A stretch of 64,000 nt of DNA from an uncultured Acidimicrobiales bacterium (lineage in GTDB: Bacteria > Actinomycetota > Acidimicrobiia > Acidimicrobiales > SHLQ01): assembly GCA_937922235.1 (NCBI GenBank), contig CAKZVC010000048.1:1-64000 (forward strand), given 5' to 3'. The position numbers and the translations under genes are program-made. Below, in pieces: positions 46,821-55,244 of this stretch. Every line of letters begins with the position of its first letter. The stretch's first letter is position 1. A model generated the notes under the pieces. That model saw nothing but the letters and a program-made list of their open reading frames with translations. It was not told where the DNA came from and searched no databases.

Positions 46821-48956
46821 CTAGTTGCCGAATCGGACGGTTCCCGCTCCGGCGTCGAGCTCAATGCTGTCGCCGGTGCTGATCGCTTGCGTGCCATGGC
46901 GCGTATTGGTTATCGAAGGCAACCCGATCTCTCGGAGAACGATCGACCCATGCGAGAGATCGCCGCCGATATCGACGACAACCGCGCCCACCTGTGCAAA
47001 CAACGGAACCCAGCCGGCGTCTATCGAGCGGGCGATGAGGACGATGTTGTCTGGCGCAAGATCCTGAAGCTCGGGCGGAAGGTCGTCTGCCGGTTCCGAA
47101 AGCACCCACGCGGTTCCGTGTACGGTCCCGCTGGTAAGCGGCAATCCGTGGAGGATGCCGTCTTCATAGGTTCCTGCTTCAACCTCACCAAAGCGCCGCC
47201 GCAAGTCAGGAGCGTCGTATGCCGCAGCTTGGGCGAAGTCAGCCCGTCGCTCGTCCATGAACTCGGCGTCGACAGTCTCCCCTGCATCGAGCGATCGAAG
47301 CTCGTCCACCGTGAGCATCCAGACGTCGTCGACTGCTGGTAACGCGCCGCGAGCAACCGCAGCGCCAGCACACCGAAGCATGTCGTTGCGATGCTGGGCA
47401 AACGCCCGCATTGCATCGGCCCGGATTTCTTCACGGGCTGCCATCGGCCCGCGTGCAAGCAACCATATTGGGGTGGAGATGGCCGACTTCGCTGACGACG
47501 TCGTGAGCTCGACAGCGGGCTTCGCGTTTGCCAGACGTCCAACCGTGACGAGAACCGACGACGGGTCCTCGCTATAGCGGGGGCGAGAGAAGTCGCTTTC
47601 GAACACGCCGCGCTGACCGTGCTGCTCAAGCCAAGCCGTCCATGCGGAAACGAACGACGGATCGTCGGGCACTTCGCCAGCGGACAGCGCCAGCTGCGTC
47701 GAATCGTTGCCCCTCGCAATGTTGGCCAACTCTCGTAGGCCATCGAGCATTTGGGTCGCAGCGGTGCGCTGTTGGCGAAGGTGGTAGTCGAGCGTTCCGA
47801 GCTTGCCAACGATCGACACGGGGACGGCCATTGCGGTTGCGAGCGATGCCATTTGGTCGACCAGCGAGACATAGCTCGTAGCTGCTTGATCGATGATGGG
47901 CGAAAAGTCGTCACCGGCGGTGGGTTGCATTGCTCGGAACGTTTGCGCAACCTTGCGAGCGGTTCGGGCCGCGGTGAACTGACGAATGCCGAGCTTGCCG
48001 AGCGTTGGAGCCTGGCGGGCGAGCAGCAGCGGATCGATCGGCACGCTGTGGCCATCAGAACCACCGAGGGAATCAGCCACAAGGGATGTGGGAAGTCCGA
48101 GCTTGCGGAGAAAGTCAGTCAGCAGCGACAGGTTGAGGTATGGGCGCCGGTCGAAGACTTCGATGAAGCGTCGGCCTTCGGCGGCTGTGGACAGAATGCC
48201 CAGCGGACCACTCAGCTCGGGTGAGGCCAGCTCGATCAGGCTTGTCATGAAGACCGATGGCGGGTCGGGCAGGATCTCACGGTGATTCGCGAGGGTGAAC
48301 CACTCGTTGCGAACCGGGGGAGTGGTGATTGGACGAATCTGCAATAGCCAACATGTGGAGCCATCGTCGGCGAACTCGATATCCCAGGCGCTATCGCCGA
48401 AGACGTCTCGGGTCTGTTCGAGTAGGGCGGCAAGGCGACCTTGCCACGGGGCATCGTCGTCTTTACGTCGCCGCCGGTCGAGCAGCAGCGACTCGCCCGC
48501 CTCATTGCCTGACAACAAGGCATCGCCGAGGCCGTCGGTGTAGTTGACAAGATCGTCGATCCAGCCGGGCTCGGTGAAGGCCACCCCGGCTTGTCGGGCG
48601 TCGACCATGTCCATGACCAACACGTCGCGTCGATAGTCGGCCGTTCCTGATGCTCGCACCCGATCGATCGCGTCGCGGACCGCTTCGACCGTGAGCTCGA
48701 TGTTGAGGAACGAGTCGAAGTGGCCGGCCAGGCTCTGGTCGTCCCGATCCTCGGCGGCGAAGGCCGAACGCACCGCGACCGCTCGCCTATGGCGAGCAAC
48801 GACTGCGGTGGCGGCAGTAGCCGAATCAACACCGTCAACAACGACCGAGGAGATCGGGACCGGAAGTTCGCCAACTAGTGCATCGTCGAGGCGTGATGCT
48901 TTGCTGGCAATGCCTGCAGCGACCAAGCCTCCCGAGCCAATGTGACGAAGGCTCAT
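46821..48956 (-). CDS. PEP synthase/rifampicin phosphotransferase-like protein
   Basis: 711 aa from ATG 48956, overlapping the upstream hydrolase stop (ATGA); longer in-frame extensions lie inside that gene. N-terminal PPDK ATP-grasp part: AVRSAFAAEDRDDQSLAGHF, SFLNIE, VMDMVDARQAGVAFTE, LLQIRPI. The middle (about 250-600) is helical and not recognised. The C-terminal swivelling domain has the phospho-His in DIGGDLSHGSIVLREIGLPS. No PEP-binding TIM barrel follows, so this is not a true PEP synthase; the layout is that of RPH-type enzymes that phosphorylate another substrate. Confidence 0.82.
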   Translation of the reverse strand: MSLRHIGSGGLVAAGIASKASRLDDALVGELPVPISSVVVDGVDSATAATAVVARHRRAVAVRSAFAAEDRDDQSLAGHFDSFLNIELTVEAVRDAIDRVRASGTADYRRDVLVMDMVDARQAGVAFTEPGWIDDLVNYTDGLGDALLSGNEAGESLLLDRRRRKDDDAPWQGRLAALLEQTRDVFGDSAWDIEFADDGSTCWLLQIRPITTPPVRNEWFTLANHREILPDPPSVFMTSLIELASPELSGPLGILSTAAEGRRFIEVFDRRPYLNLSLLTDFLRKLGLPTSLVADSLGGSDGHSVPIDPLLLARQAPTLGKLGIRQFTAARTARKVAQTFRAMQPTAGDDFSPIIDQAATSYVSLVDQMASLATAMAVPVSIVGKLGTLDYHLRQQRTAATQMLDGLRELANIARGNDSTQLALSAGEVPDDPSFVSAWTAWLEQHGQRGVFESDFSRPRYSEDPSSVLVTVGRLANAKPAVELTTSSAKSAISTPIWLLARGPMAAREEIRADAMRAFAQHRNDMLRCAGAAVARGALPAVDDVWMLTVDELRSLDAGETVDAEFMDERRADFAQAAAYDAPDLRRRFGEVEAGTYEDGILHGLPLTSGTVHGTAWVLSEPADDLPPELQDLAPDNIVLIARSIDAGWVPLFAQVGAVVVDIGGDLSHGSIVLREIGLPSITNTRHGTQAISTGDSIELDAGAGTVRFGN

Positions 48957-49690
48957 GCAACGAGCTTTCGTGCGAGGGTTGCGATCGTCTCCGCGAAGTG
49001 GTCTGGTTTCTCCAGCATTGGATAGTGGCCCCACGAGTCTTCGATGATCACTTCGGCACCGGGGAGCACGCCAGAAAAGCCTTCGGCCAGTCCTGAACCA
49101 AGCACGGCATCCTCGGCGCCCCACATCAGTACGGATGGCTCGGAGATTGGTTGAAGGGTCTCGAACCATTCGGCTGTCAGAATGTCCCACATCACCTCGA
49201 ACGCATCGCAATCGAGATAGCCCTGAGCGAACCGTTCGATGTCTGCCGCTGGGATCGAGTCGCCCCAGCGACGCTTGAGCAGCAGCCGGCCTGGTGCTCC
49301 GCCAATGGCGTGCTTGACCATCTTGCGCAACGGAGCGGGCTTCATCAGTTTCGGCAAGAGGCGCGTGTCGAGGTTCGGTCCGACTGGCGAGTGGAAGATG
49401 TAGGCATCGGCTACTCCAGCGCGCTGGGCAGCTTGAAGCCCGATCGACCCGCCGATGCCAGTTCCGAAAAAGACCTTCGGGCCGTCGAATGTTGCGACCT
49501 CAGCAGTCAGCCAATGAGCGAAGTCATGCACTGTCGGAGTGCTGACTGGCATGGGGATGCCGTCGAAGCCCGGGAGATCGATTGAGTGGAGGGTCACGGG
49601 GTGTTCGTCGTCATGATCGAGCGGGGTGGGAAGTCTGCTCCATCGAGCTGCATTTCCGCCATTGCCAGCGAGGGCGAGTATGTGAATCAC
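48953..49690 (-). CDS. Alpha/beta-hydrolase
   Basis: 245 aa. HILALAGNGGNAARWSRLP is the oxyanion region. The nucleophile elbow G-T-G-I-G (VFFGTGIGGSIGLQAA) has Gly-Ile where Ser is usual. LMWGAEDAVLGSGLAEGF carries the acid and DSWGHYPMLEKPDHFAETI the catalytic His. The apparent absence of a Ser nucleophile at the elbow is notable. Directly upstream of and overlapping the PEP-synthase-like gene, suggesting joint function. Confidence 0.8.
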   Translation of the reverse strand: MIHILALAGNGGNAARWSRLPTPLDHDDEHPVTLHSIDLPGFDGIPMPVSTPTVHDFAHWLTAEVATFDGPKVFFGTGIGGSIGLQAAQRAGVADAYIFHSPVGPNLDTRLLPKLMKPAPLRKMVKHAIGGAPGRLLLKRRWGDSIPAADIERFAQGYLDCDAFEVMWDILTAEWFETLQPISEPSVLMWGAEDAVLGSGLAEGFSGVLPGAEVIIEDSWGHYPMLEKPDHFAETIATLARKLVA

Positions 49691-49765
49691 AAGGCCAAAC
49701 TACCCGAGTGAGTATGGGCCGGATGATCGGTCAAGAGCGCTTGTGACGCGGCCGATAACTTGCGG

Positions 49766-50506
49766 GTGAACCTCGAGGCTCCCACGCATCAACGCCACTT
49801 GTGGGCGGACGGTGCGCTTCCCCCAGCTGTGTCTCTACGGAGCCGAAGTTTCTGGTTCTATCTCTATCTGCTTGAGGTGGCGCAGGAACGATCTGATGCT
49901 CCCGCTGGCTTCGGATCTCACCCCGACACCCGCTCGACCGAAGACCTGATTGCGATCAACAGCTCGGTTGAGCTCCGCCTGGCGCTTCCCAACAATGCGG
50001 CGCTCGTCTTTTCGATCGGCCCTGCTGGCGCCGGGCTTCATATCCGAGACTCGATGACCTCGGGCTTGCTTGGCTGGCTTGATGCCGATCACCCAATGCC
50101 CCACATCTTCCGCTGGTCAGAAGTGAACGCGATCGCGAATGCCCTCGAGGCGAATGGCCTGCCGAACAAGCCGAGCCTCGCCCGGCTGCTGCTCGCCCCG
50201 TTCTCTCTCGTCACCCCAGACGAAGACCAGACAGCCATCGGTCAAGAGCTGGTCGACGACCTCATCGGGCTCGATCTGTTGACGCTCGCTGAAATTGACG
50301 CGGCGCGAGACCTGATCATGATGCATCCGAACGCAGAGGGTCGGTATGCCACGTGGACGAAGGCCCCAACGGTTGGTTGGGCGCTGTACGGCACGATGCA
50401 GGGCGACCCGCTGTTTCACTCGCTTCGTCAGCCCGACAACCCAGACTTTCCGGCAGCCTTGTTCACGGCGACGCTTCGAGCCTGCGGCGTTGAGGACGTC
50501 GACTGA
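49766..50506 (+). CDS. Hypothetical protein
   Basis: 246 aa from GTG 49766 (TTG 49760 alternative; neither has a clear ribosome site). Not recognised. Predominantly soluble alpha/beta with two longer hydrophobic strands (ELRLALPNNAALVFSIGPAG; PSLARLLLAPFSLV). Codon usage matches the neighbours and the frame is clean. Divergent from the hydrolase gene, 40 bp before a YbaK-like gene. Confidence 0.6.
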   Translation: MNLEAPTHQRHLWADGALPPAVSLRSRSFWFYLYLLEVAQERSDAPAGFGSHPDTRSTEDLIAINSSVELRLALPNNAALVFSIGPAGAGLHIRDSMTSGLLGWLDADHPMPHIFRWSEVNAIANALEANGLPNKPSLARLLLAPFSLVTPDEDQTAIGQELVDDLIGLDLLTLAEIDAARDLIMMHPNAEGRYATWTKAPTVGWALYGTMQGDPLFHSLRQPDNPDFPAALFTATLRACGVEDVD

Positions 50507-50546
50507 CAGCTCCAGTCCTCGGCGGCTCCAGCGCTAGATTGCGGAG

Positions 50547-51032
50547 ATGTCTGATGCGGTGCTTGAACAACTCAACAATCTTGGTTTGGCGTACGAACTG
50601 GTCGACTGTGATCCCGACTTTGCCGACACTGCGGCCTTTTGCGAGGCCTATGGCTTCGCAGCCGAAGACTCAGCGAACGCAATTGTGGTCGTGGGCAAGG
50701 CCGACCCGCCAGTGTTTGCGATGTGCCTGGTTCTCGCCGACAGTCGTCTCGATGTGAACAAGGTGGTTCGCAAGAAGCTCGGCGCCCGGAAGGCGAGCTT
50801 CGCGTCAGCCGATCAGACGATCGAGCTCACCGGCATGCAGATCGGGGGAGTGACACCGTTCGGTACATCGACGGATCTGCCGTTGTGGATCGATGCTCGG
50901 GTCATGGACCGAGAGCAGCTCATCATCGGCGGTGGAAGCCGGGATCGAAAGCTCCTCGTGCCGCCGTCTACATTGGCGGGCCGTCCAGGAGCTGAAATAG
51001 TCATGGATCTTGCAAAGCCTCTGGAAGTCTGA
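50547..51032 (+). CDS. YbaK/EbsC-type aminoacyl-tRNA editing domain protein
   Basis: 161 aa free-standing trans-editing domain. AIVVVGKADPPVFAMCLVLAD with LDVNKVVRKKLGARKASFAS holds the conserved Lys of the active-site pocket, and GMQIGGVTPFG is the family GG-x-x-P-x-G loop. Removes mis-attached amino acids (e.g. Cys, Ala, Pro group) from tRNA. Exact specificity not decidable. Confidence 0.9.
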   Translation: MSDAVLEQLNNLGLAYELVDCDPDFADTAAFCEAYGFAAEDSANAIVVVGKADPPVFAMCLVLADSRLDVNKVVRKKLGARKASFASADQTIELTGMQIGGVTPFGTSTDLPLWIDARVMDREQLIIGGGSRDRKLLVPPSTLAGRPGAEIVMDLAKPLEV

Positions 51033-51041
51033 AGAGATCGA

Positions 51042-51344
51042 ATGGTGGAACTTGTGGTGCAAGCCGAAGTCGGGGCGTTTCCGTTGTGGACGCTCGAGGG
51101 TGAGAACATCGTCCCCGATTCGTTGCCGCTGTCGAGAAGGGTGCTGGTCGCTCTCGAGGATTGGGCCAATTTCTATGACGATGTGGGCGGTGCCATGAGC
51201 GACCCAGAGATCGTCGAAGAGTTCGTCGGCCAGGGCTACAAGATCGCCCACGCAATACGTCGCGAGCTCAAGGGCTCGACCGTGTGGCTGGCTCACCCTG
51301 TTACCGAAGAACGAGTACAGATCGAGCGGCACACCCCACGATGA
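51042..51344 (+). CDS. Hypothetical protein
   Basis: 100 aa, nine bases after the YbaK-like gene and likely co-transcribed. Not recognised. Acidic: ALEDWANFYDDVGGAMSDPE then EFVGQGYKIAHAIRRELKGS. No signal or TM segment. The frame, start spacing and codon use support a real gene. Confidence 0.7.
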   Translation: MVELVVQAEVGAFPLWTLEGENIVPDSLPLSRRVLVALEDWANFYDDVGGAMSDPEIVEEFVGQGYKIAHAIRRELKGSTVWLAHPVTEERVQIERHTPR

Positions 51345-51385
51345 ATAGGTATTGGGGCGAAAGTAAGCCTTTCGAACTACCTATT
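51344..51385. other. Nested inverted repeat after the hypothetical gene
   Basis: AATAGGTA (51344-51351) pairs with TACCTATT (51378-51385), and inside it CGAAAG (51358-51363) pairs with CTTTCG (51369-51374). No clear U-run, so it may be an operator for the following small gene or a processed terminator. Confidence 0.5.
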
Positions 51386-51432
51386 TAGGCAATTCGGCTC
51401 ACAGGGCACCGATCTTCGTCGACCGGGCACAC

Positions 51433-51690
51433 ATGTTCACTCCTTCCCTCGCAGGCGCTGCAGACGTGGCGCTTTCCACGCTCCGGGCCATTCGTGCTCG
51501 TTCCGTCAACGCGAATACATCAACGTTGGAAGTCTCGCCAGAGCCGGCGATTACCGACGATGCGAACTGGCTCGACCTCGATCGTGAAGAGCAGATTGCG
51601 TTTGATGAGAAACTCTCGGCGTTCCTCGACCTTGATGTCGAAAACAAGGAACGAGAGTGGCTGCTGCCGAACGGCCACCACCAGAGTTAG
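51433..51690 (+). CDS. Small hypothetical protein
   Basis: 85 aa. Not recognised. Acidic in the second half (ANWLDLDREEQIAFDEKLSAF, LDLDVENKEREW), ending in WLLPNGHHQS. Soluble. The stop overlaps the convergent DUF4956 stop by 4 bp. Coding potential moderate; no obvious ribosome site. Confidence 0.5.
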   Translation: MFTPSLAGAADVALSTLRAIRARSVNANTSTLEVSPEPAITDDANWLDLDREEQIAFDEKLSAFLDLDVENKEREWLLPNGHHQS

Positions 51691-52340
51691 TTGTCGTAGA
51701 CCTCGGTCGTGGCGTGCACCAGTAACGCTGACGAGGCAGCCGGTACGACCTGTACCGAGATCTTGGCCGTGTCGTTCAAGAAGTTGAGATCGTGGACGGT
51801 GATTCCCCGAATCTCGAGGCCTGTCCGCGTCTCGAGGTCAGCGATCAGCTCGGCACGCCTGCTGGGGTGCAGCAATTCGATGCGCTCATAGACGATCGAA
51901 TGCACGTTGTTCTGACGAGATAGCCAGACGCCGCCGAGCATTTCGAGGACGCCGATGATGACTGCGTTGGCGATGACCGCCTCGACAATGGTCAGCGTGG
52001 TGAACGCCAGCGCGTTGAACGAAGCCAGAGCGATTCCTGCAAACAGGTACGTCATGTCGAGGACTGGCAGTGTTCCGGTGCGGAAACGCAGAATACCGAA
52101 GAGCGCAAACAGTCCGAAGCCCACGTTCGTGCTCACGGCGGCAGATGACATGAGGTACGTAACAAAGAACACGACCATATTCACGACCACCATCGCGAAC
52201 ACCGACATGGCCCTCGAGGGTGAACGACGGTACGTCAGCAGGGCAAGCGACGAAATGGCAATGACATTGAACGTGAGCCCGAGCAGGAACTCGGGAAGTC
52301 TGGCGCCGTCGACGAGGTCGATTGCAAGGAGAGGGCTCAT
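51687..52340 (-). CDS. DUF4956 membrane protein
   Basis: 217 aa. Three to four TM segments in the first 140 residues, with STNVGFGLFALFGILRFRTG and LDMTYLFAGIALASFNAL matching DUF4956, then a cytosolic alpha/beta tail (ERIELLHPSRRAELIADLET). DUF4956 proteins are regularly paired with VTC-domain proteins, as here: the start overlaps the VTC gene stop (4 bp). Probably the membrane partner of a polyphosphate polymerase-like protein. Confidence 0.85.
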   Translation of the reverse strand: MSPLLAIDLVDGARLPEFLLGLTFNVIAISSLALLTYRRSPSRAMSVFAMVVVNMVVFFVTYLMSSAAVSTNVGFGLFALFGILRFRTGTLPVLDMTYLFAGIALASFNALAFTTLTIVEAVIANAVIIGVLEMLGGVWLSRQNNVHSIVYERIELLHPSRRAELIADLETRTGLEIRGITVHDLNFLNDTAKISVQVVPAASSALLVHATTEVYDN

Positions 52341-53101
52341 GCTGCCACCAGTCCCCGTGAGGTTGGCATGGCGTCGAGCGACTCGAGGTTTCGGAACACT
52401 TTCTTAAACCGATTTCGACGAAGGCTTGGGTCGCACGAAGCCAAACCCATGCAATACTTCGAGAAGTTCTGGGGCCGCCGGTTCATCGCGACCATCGCTG
52501 GCGAGCTCCGGTCGAACTGTGGCTGCTTGAACTCGCAGATCGCCAGCTCGGGAATCTGCACCTCACCACGAGCGCTGGAGAACGACAGATCAACGTCGAT
52601 GGTCACCCGCTCGGAGAAGTCTTGCTTGACCAAGAGGATTCTCTCGTAGTCGACCCGAAGGGATGGGATGAGGTGCGATGGGGCAAGCCCGGTCTGCTTA
52701 AAGAAGAAGACAGCGTCTCTCGGTAGCAGCCGTTGCTCAGGGAGCTGCGAGCGCCGACGTACCTTCACCGTGCGGCCATGAACGTTCTGCTTTACCTCGA
52801 AGTACGTGATGTTTGAGTTCACATAGGTTCGGTAACGAAGCTTGTGTCGCTGGCCCTTTTGGTTGTGGTGCTGGTGGTAGTTCGTGAGGTCAACGCTGTC
52901 GAAGTAGTCGTTTCGGTAACGCTGCATTCGCTTGCCCTCGTGCTCGAGAATGAAGTAGTCGGTGGACAGGTTTCGCAGTGCGCTCACGACGTCGTTTCGG
53001 TGGAGAATGACTTTGCTTTCCTCGCGGTCGTGGAGTTGGGCGGCGTCTAGCTCGGGCAGTGTCACCGATTGCATGGCGCCGAGGTGGTCGTGAGAGTTCA
53101 T
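52337..53101 (-). CDS. VTC-domain (polyphosphate polymerase-like) protein
   Basis: 254 aa from ATG 53101. Triphosphate-tunnel fold: DREESKVILHRNDVV (Glu/Lys pair), YRNDYFDSVDLTNYHQHHN, RHKLRYRTYVNSNITYFEVK, QNVHGRTVKVRRRS, VDYERILL, RVTIDVDLSF and ICEFKQPQF. These alternating Lys/Arg/Glu strands match VTC4, which makes polyphosphate from ATP. Lacks TM segments; the DUF4956 partner provides the membrane part. Confidence 0.88.
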   Translation of the reverse strand: MNSHDHLGAMQSVTLPELDAAQLHDREESKVILHRNDVVSALRNLSTDYFILEHEGKRMQRYRNDYFDSVDLTNYHQHHNQKGQRHKLRYRTYVNSNITYFEVKQNVHGRTVKVRRRSQLPEQRLLPRDAVFFFKQTGLAPSHLIPSLRVDYERILLVKQDFSERVTIDVDLSFSSARGEVQIPELAICEFKQPQFDRSSPAMVAMNRRPQNFSKYCMGLASCDPSLRRNRFKKVFRNLESLDAMPTSRGLVAA

Positions 53102-53175
53102 GACTAGATCGTGGCGACCGTTGGAGCGGGCGGTGGTAGGAGCACCCCAAAACAACCCTAAATGGTTCGGCCCTG

Positions 53176-54459
53176 TTACGTGTTAGAGCGACGCAGCAAT
53201 GGCAGTGAGAGCTCAACTCTTGCGCCACCAAGCTTGCTTTCGCCGAGGGTGAGTAGCCCGCCGGCCTCCTCGATGGTTCGGCGTGCGATGCCTATACCTA
53301 GTCCGGTCGAACCTGCAGTCGATGAACCGTCGACCAGGTTGCTGAGGTCGATTCCCTCGCCACCGTCGCTGACCCAGGCGCAGGCGAGGCCATCCTTCAG
53401 CTCGTATCCAACATCGACCGGACAGCGTTCGGGTGTGTGGGAGAACACGTTCTCGAATAACACATCGATCGCTGCTTCAAAGGCGTTTGGTGAGATCGCA
53501 ATCGGAAGCTTGCCCTCCCCACGCTTGAACCGCCACGGGCGTTCCTGATCTTCTGCCAGCGCGCTCCAGAACTCGGCTCGGTTGGCAAAGACCTCGGCTA
53601 AGTCGCAACTGCCTGTGCCTGCAATAGCCCCGCGAGCTTCCTGAATGAGTTCATTGACAACTGCGGTGACGCTGGCAATGTCGCCGCGAAGGCTGTCGGC
53701 GAGTTCGGGTTCGGTCACCTGATCGGCACGCATTCTCAACGCCGTGAGCGGAGTGCGAAGCCGGTGGGAAAGCTCCGCGACCAGTTCACGCTCGTGCGCC
53801 AACATGGCCGACACTCGATCGCCGAGATCATTGAACGCACCACCTAGTTCGACCAGCTCGTCGGGCCCCGATGGCTCGACCTTCACGTCGAGCTCACCGT
53901 CACCCAGCGAGCGCGCAGCCCTGGCAAGTGCTTCGGTTGGGCGAACCACCGTCAGCGCAAGACGATCAGCTACCAACACCGATATCGCCACGAGCGCCAC
54001 ACCCACGCCGGCGAGGGCTCCCCATGCCCGCCATTGACCTTCCCGGAGCTCCTTGTTTGGCACAAAGACTCGAATTGCTGACATCTTCTCCGGACCTGAC
54101 GCAACCGCGGCCACGACCTCGACCCCACCGTCAACAGGACCGATATCCGACACGCCCGCGTCGAGAGCCTCGTTGACGCGTTTGGAAGGTTCGATCACAG
54201 TGCCAACGGTCCAGCCTTGGCTCGAAATGACCGTGATGCGGTCGGCGCGGCCAGACGCGGTCGACCCGATCGCCGCCTCAACCTGTCCGCGGCTCCCGTA
54301 CGTCACAAGCGCAGGCACAATGGCAGCGGCGTCGGCCCGGGCGGCGTCGATCGACCGGTCTTCGGCGGTCCGGCGAACCAAGAACCCGAGCGGCACAACA
54401 AACGCAGTTGCGACCAAGGTCGACATCGCGAGGAAGACCAGAACGAGTCGGCGTCTCAT
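53176..54459 (-). CDS. Sensor histidine kinase
   Basis: 427 aa. TM1 at about 7-28, an extracytoplasmic domain of about 115 residues, TM2 near 148-168, HAMP (ARAARSLGDGELDVKVEPSG), dimerisation helix with the phospho-acceptor in ELSHRLRTPLTALRMRADQV, and an ATP-binding domain with SDGGEGID and GLGIGIARRTIEEAGGLL. The N-box is partly divergent (FENVFSHTP). The start overlaps the response-regulator stop (ATGA). Confidence 0.92.
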   Translation of the reverse strand: MRRRLVLVFLAMSTLVATAFVVPLGFLVRRTAEDRSIDAARADAAAIVPALVTYGSRGQVEAAIGSTASGRADRITVISSQGWTVGTVIEPSKRVNEALDAGVSDIGPVDGGVEVVAAVASGPEKMSAIRVFVPNKELREGQWRAWGALAGVGVALVAISVLVADRLALTVVRPTEALARAARSLGDGELDVKVEPSGPDELVELGGAFNDLGDRVSAMLAHERELVAELSHRLRTPLTALRMRADQVTEPELADSLRGDIASVTAVVNELIQEARGAIAGTGSCDLAEVFANRAEFWSALAEDQERPWRFKRGEGKLPIAISPNAFEAAIDVLFENVFSHTPERCPVDVGYELKDGLACAWVSDGGEGIDLSNLVDGSSTAGSTGLGIGIARRTIEEAGGLLTLGESKLGGARVELSLPLLRRSNT

Positions 54460-55139
54460 GCGGTTGGGTCGATCAGTTGGATTCCAACGCCTCGTACGGT
54501 GTGGATGTACCGAGGGGTGGCAGCGGTTTCACCAAGCTTGCGACGCAGCCACGAAATGTGAACGTCGATCGTCTTGTCGGCGCCGCCATAGGGCTCGCGC
54601 CATACCTGGGCGAACAATTCTTCCCTCGGAACGACGCTTCCGGCGTTCGCTGCGAGGTACGCCAGAACGTCGAACTCTTTGCGATTGCACGTGATGTCTG
54701 CGCCGTCCAGGGAAACGCGGCGCGAGCGTAGGTCGATGACCAGGCCGCCAACAACCAGGCTTCGAGTTTGCCCAGCCGATTGAGAACGGCGGAGGAGCGC
54801 TCGAACGCGAGCTTCAAGTTCCGGTCCGGAATAGGGCTTTACGACGTATTCGTCCGCACCGGAGTCGAGTAGCCGAACGATCTCGGCTTCTTCGTCTCGG
54901 GCTGTTGCGATGATGACGGGCACGTCGGAGACCGCCCGGATCATTCGCAAGAGATCGCTTCCGTCCAGATCGGGTAGGCCGAGGTCCAGCACTACGACAT
55001 CGGGCGACGAGTCGATGATCGCCTGGAGCGCTGGCATTGCAGCACCTTCCGAGCGGACGACGTGACCCGCGTCAGCTAGGGCTCGCACTGCGAGCTCGCG
55101 AATGTGGTGATCGTCCTCGACCAAGAACACCGAAGCCAT
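54456..55139 (-). CDS. OmpR-family response regulator
   Basis: 227 aa from ATG 55139. Receiver domain FLVEDDHHIRELAVRALADA with phospho-Asp in VVLDLGLPDLDG and the conserved Lys in VVKPYSGPELEARV. Winged-helix output domain: NRKEFDVLAYLAANAGSVVP, TIDVHISWLRRKLGE. Cognate of the overlapping histidine kinase. Likely targets are the adjacent VTC/DUF4956 genes and the divergent Thr-rich protein (inference). Confidence 0.95.
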   Translation of the reverse strand: MASVFLVEDDHHIRELAVRALADAGHVVRSEGAAMPALQAIIDSSPDVVVLDLGLPDLDGSDLLRMIRAVSDVPVIIATARDEEAEIVRLLDSGADEYVVKPYSGPELEARVRALLRRSQSAGQTRSLVVGGLVIDLRSRRVSLDGADITCNRKEFDVLAYLAANAGSVVPREELFAQVWREPYGGADKTIDVHISWLRRKLGETAATPRYIHTVRGVGIQLIDPTA

Positions 55140-55244
55140 GAAGGATGACGGTAGATGACCAACCCTGTTCTGCGAAGCGTTTAGGACTCTTTTAGGGCTG
55201 GCTTGAGTATTGGCAGCTCCCACAAGGCGCACACTGTTGAGGTG

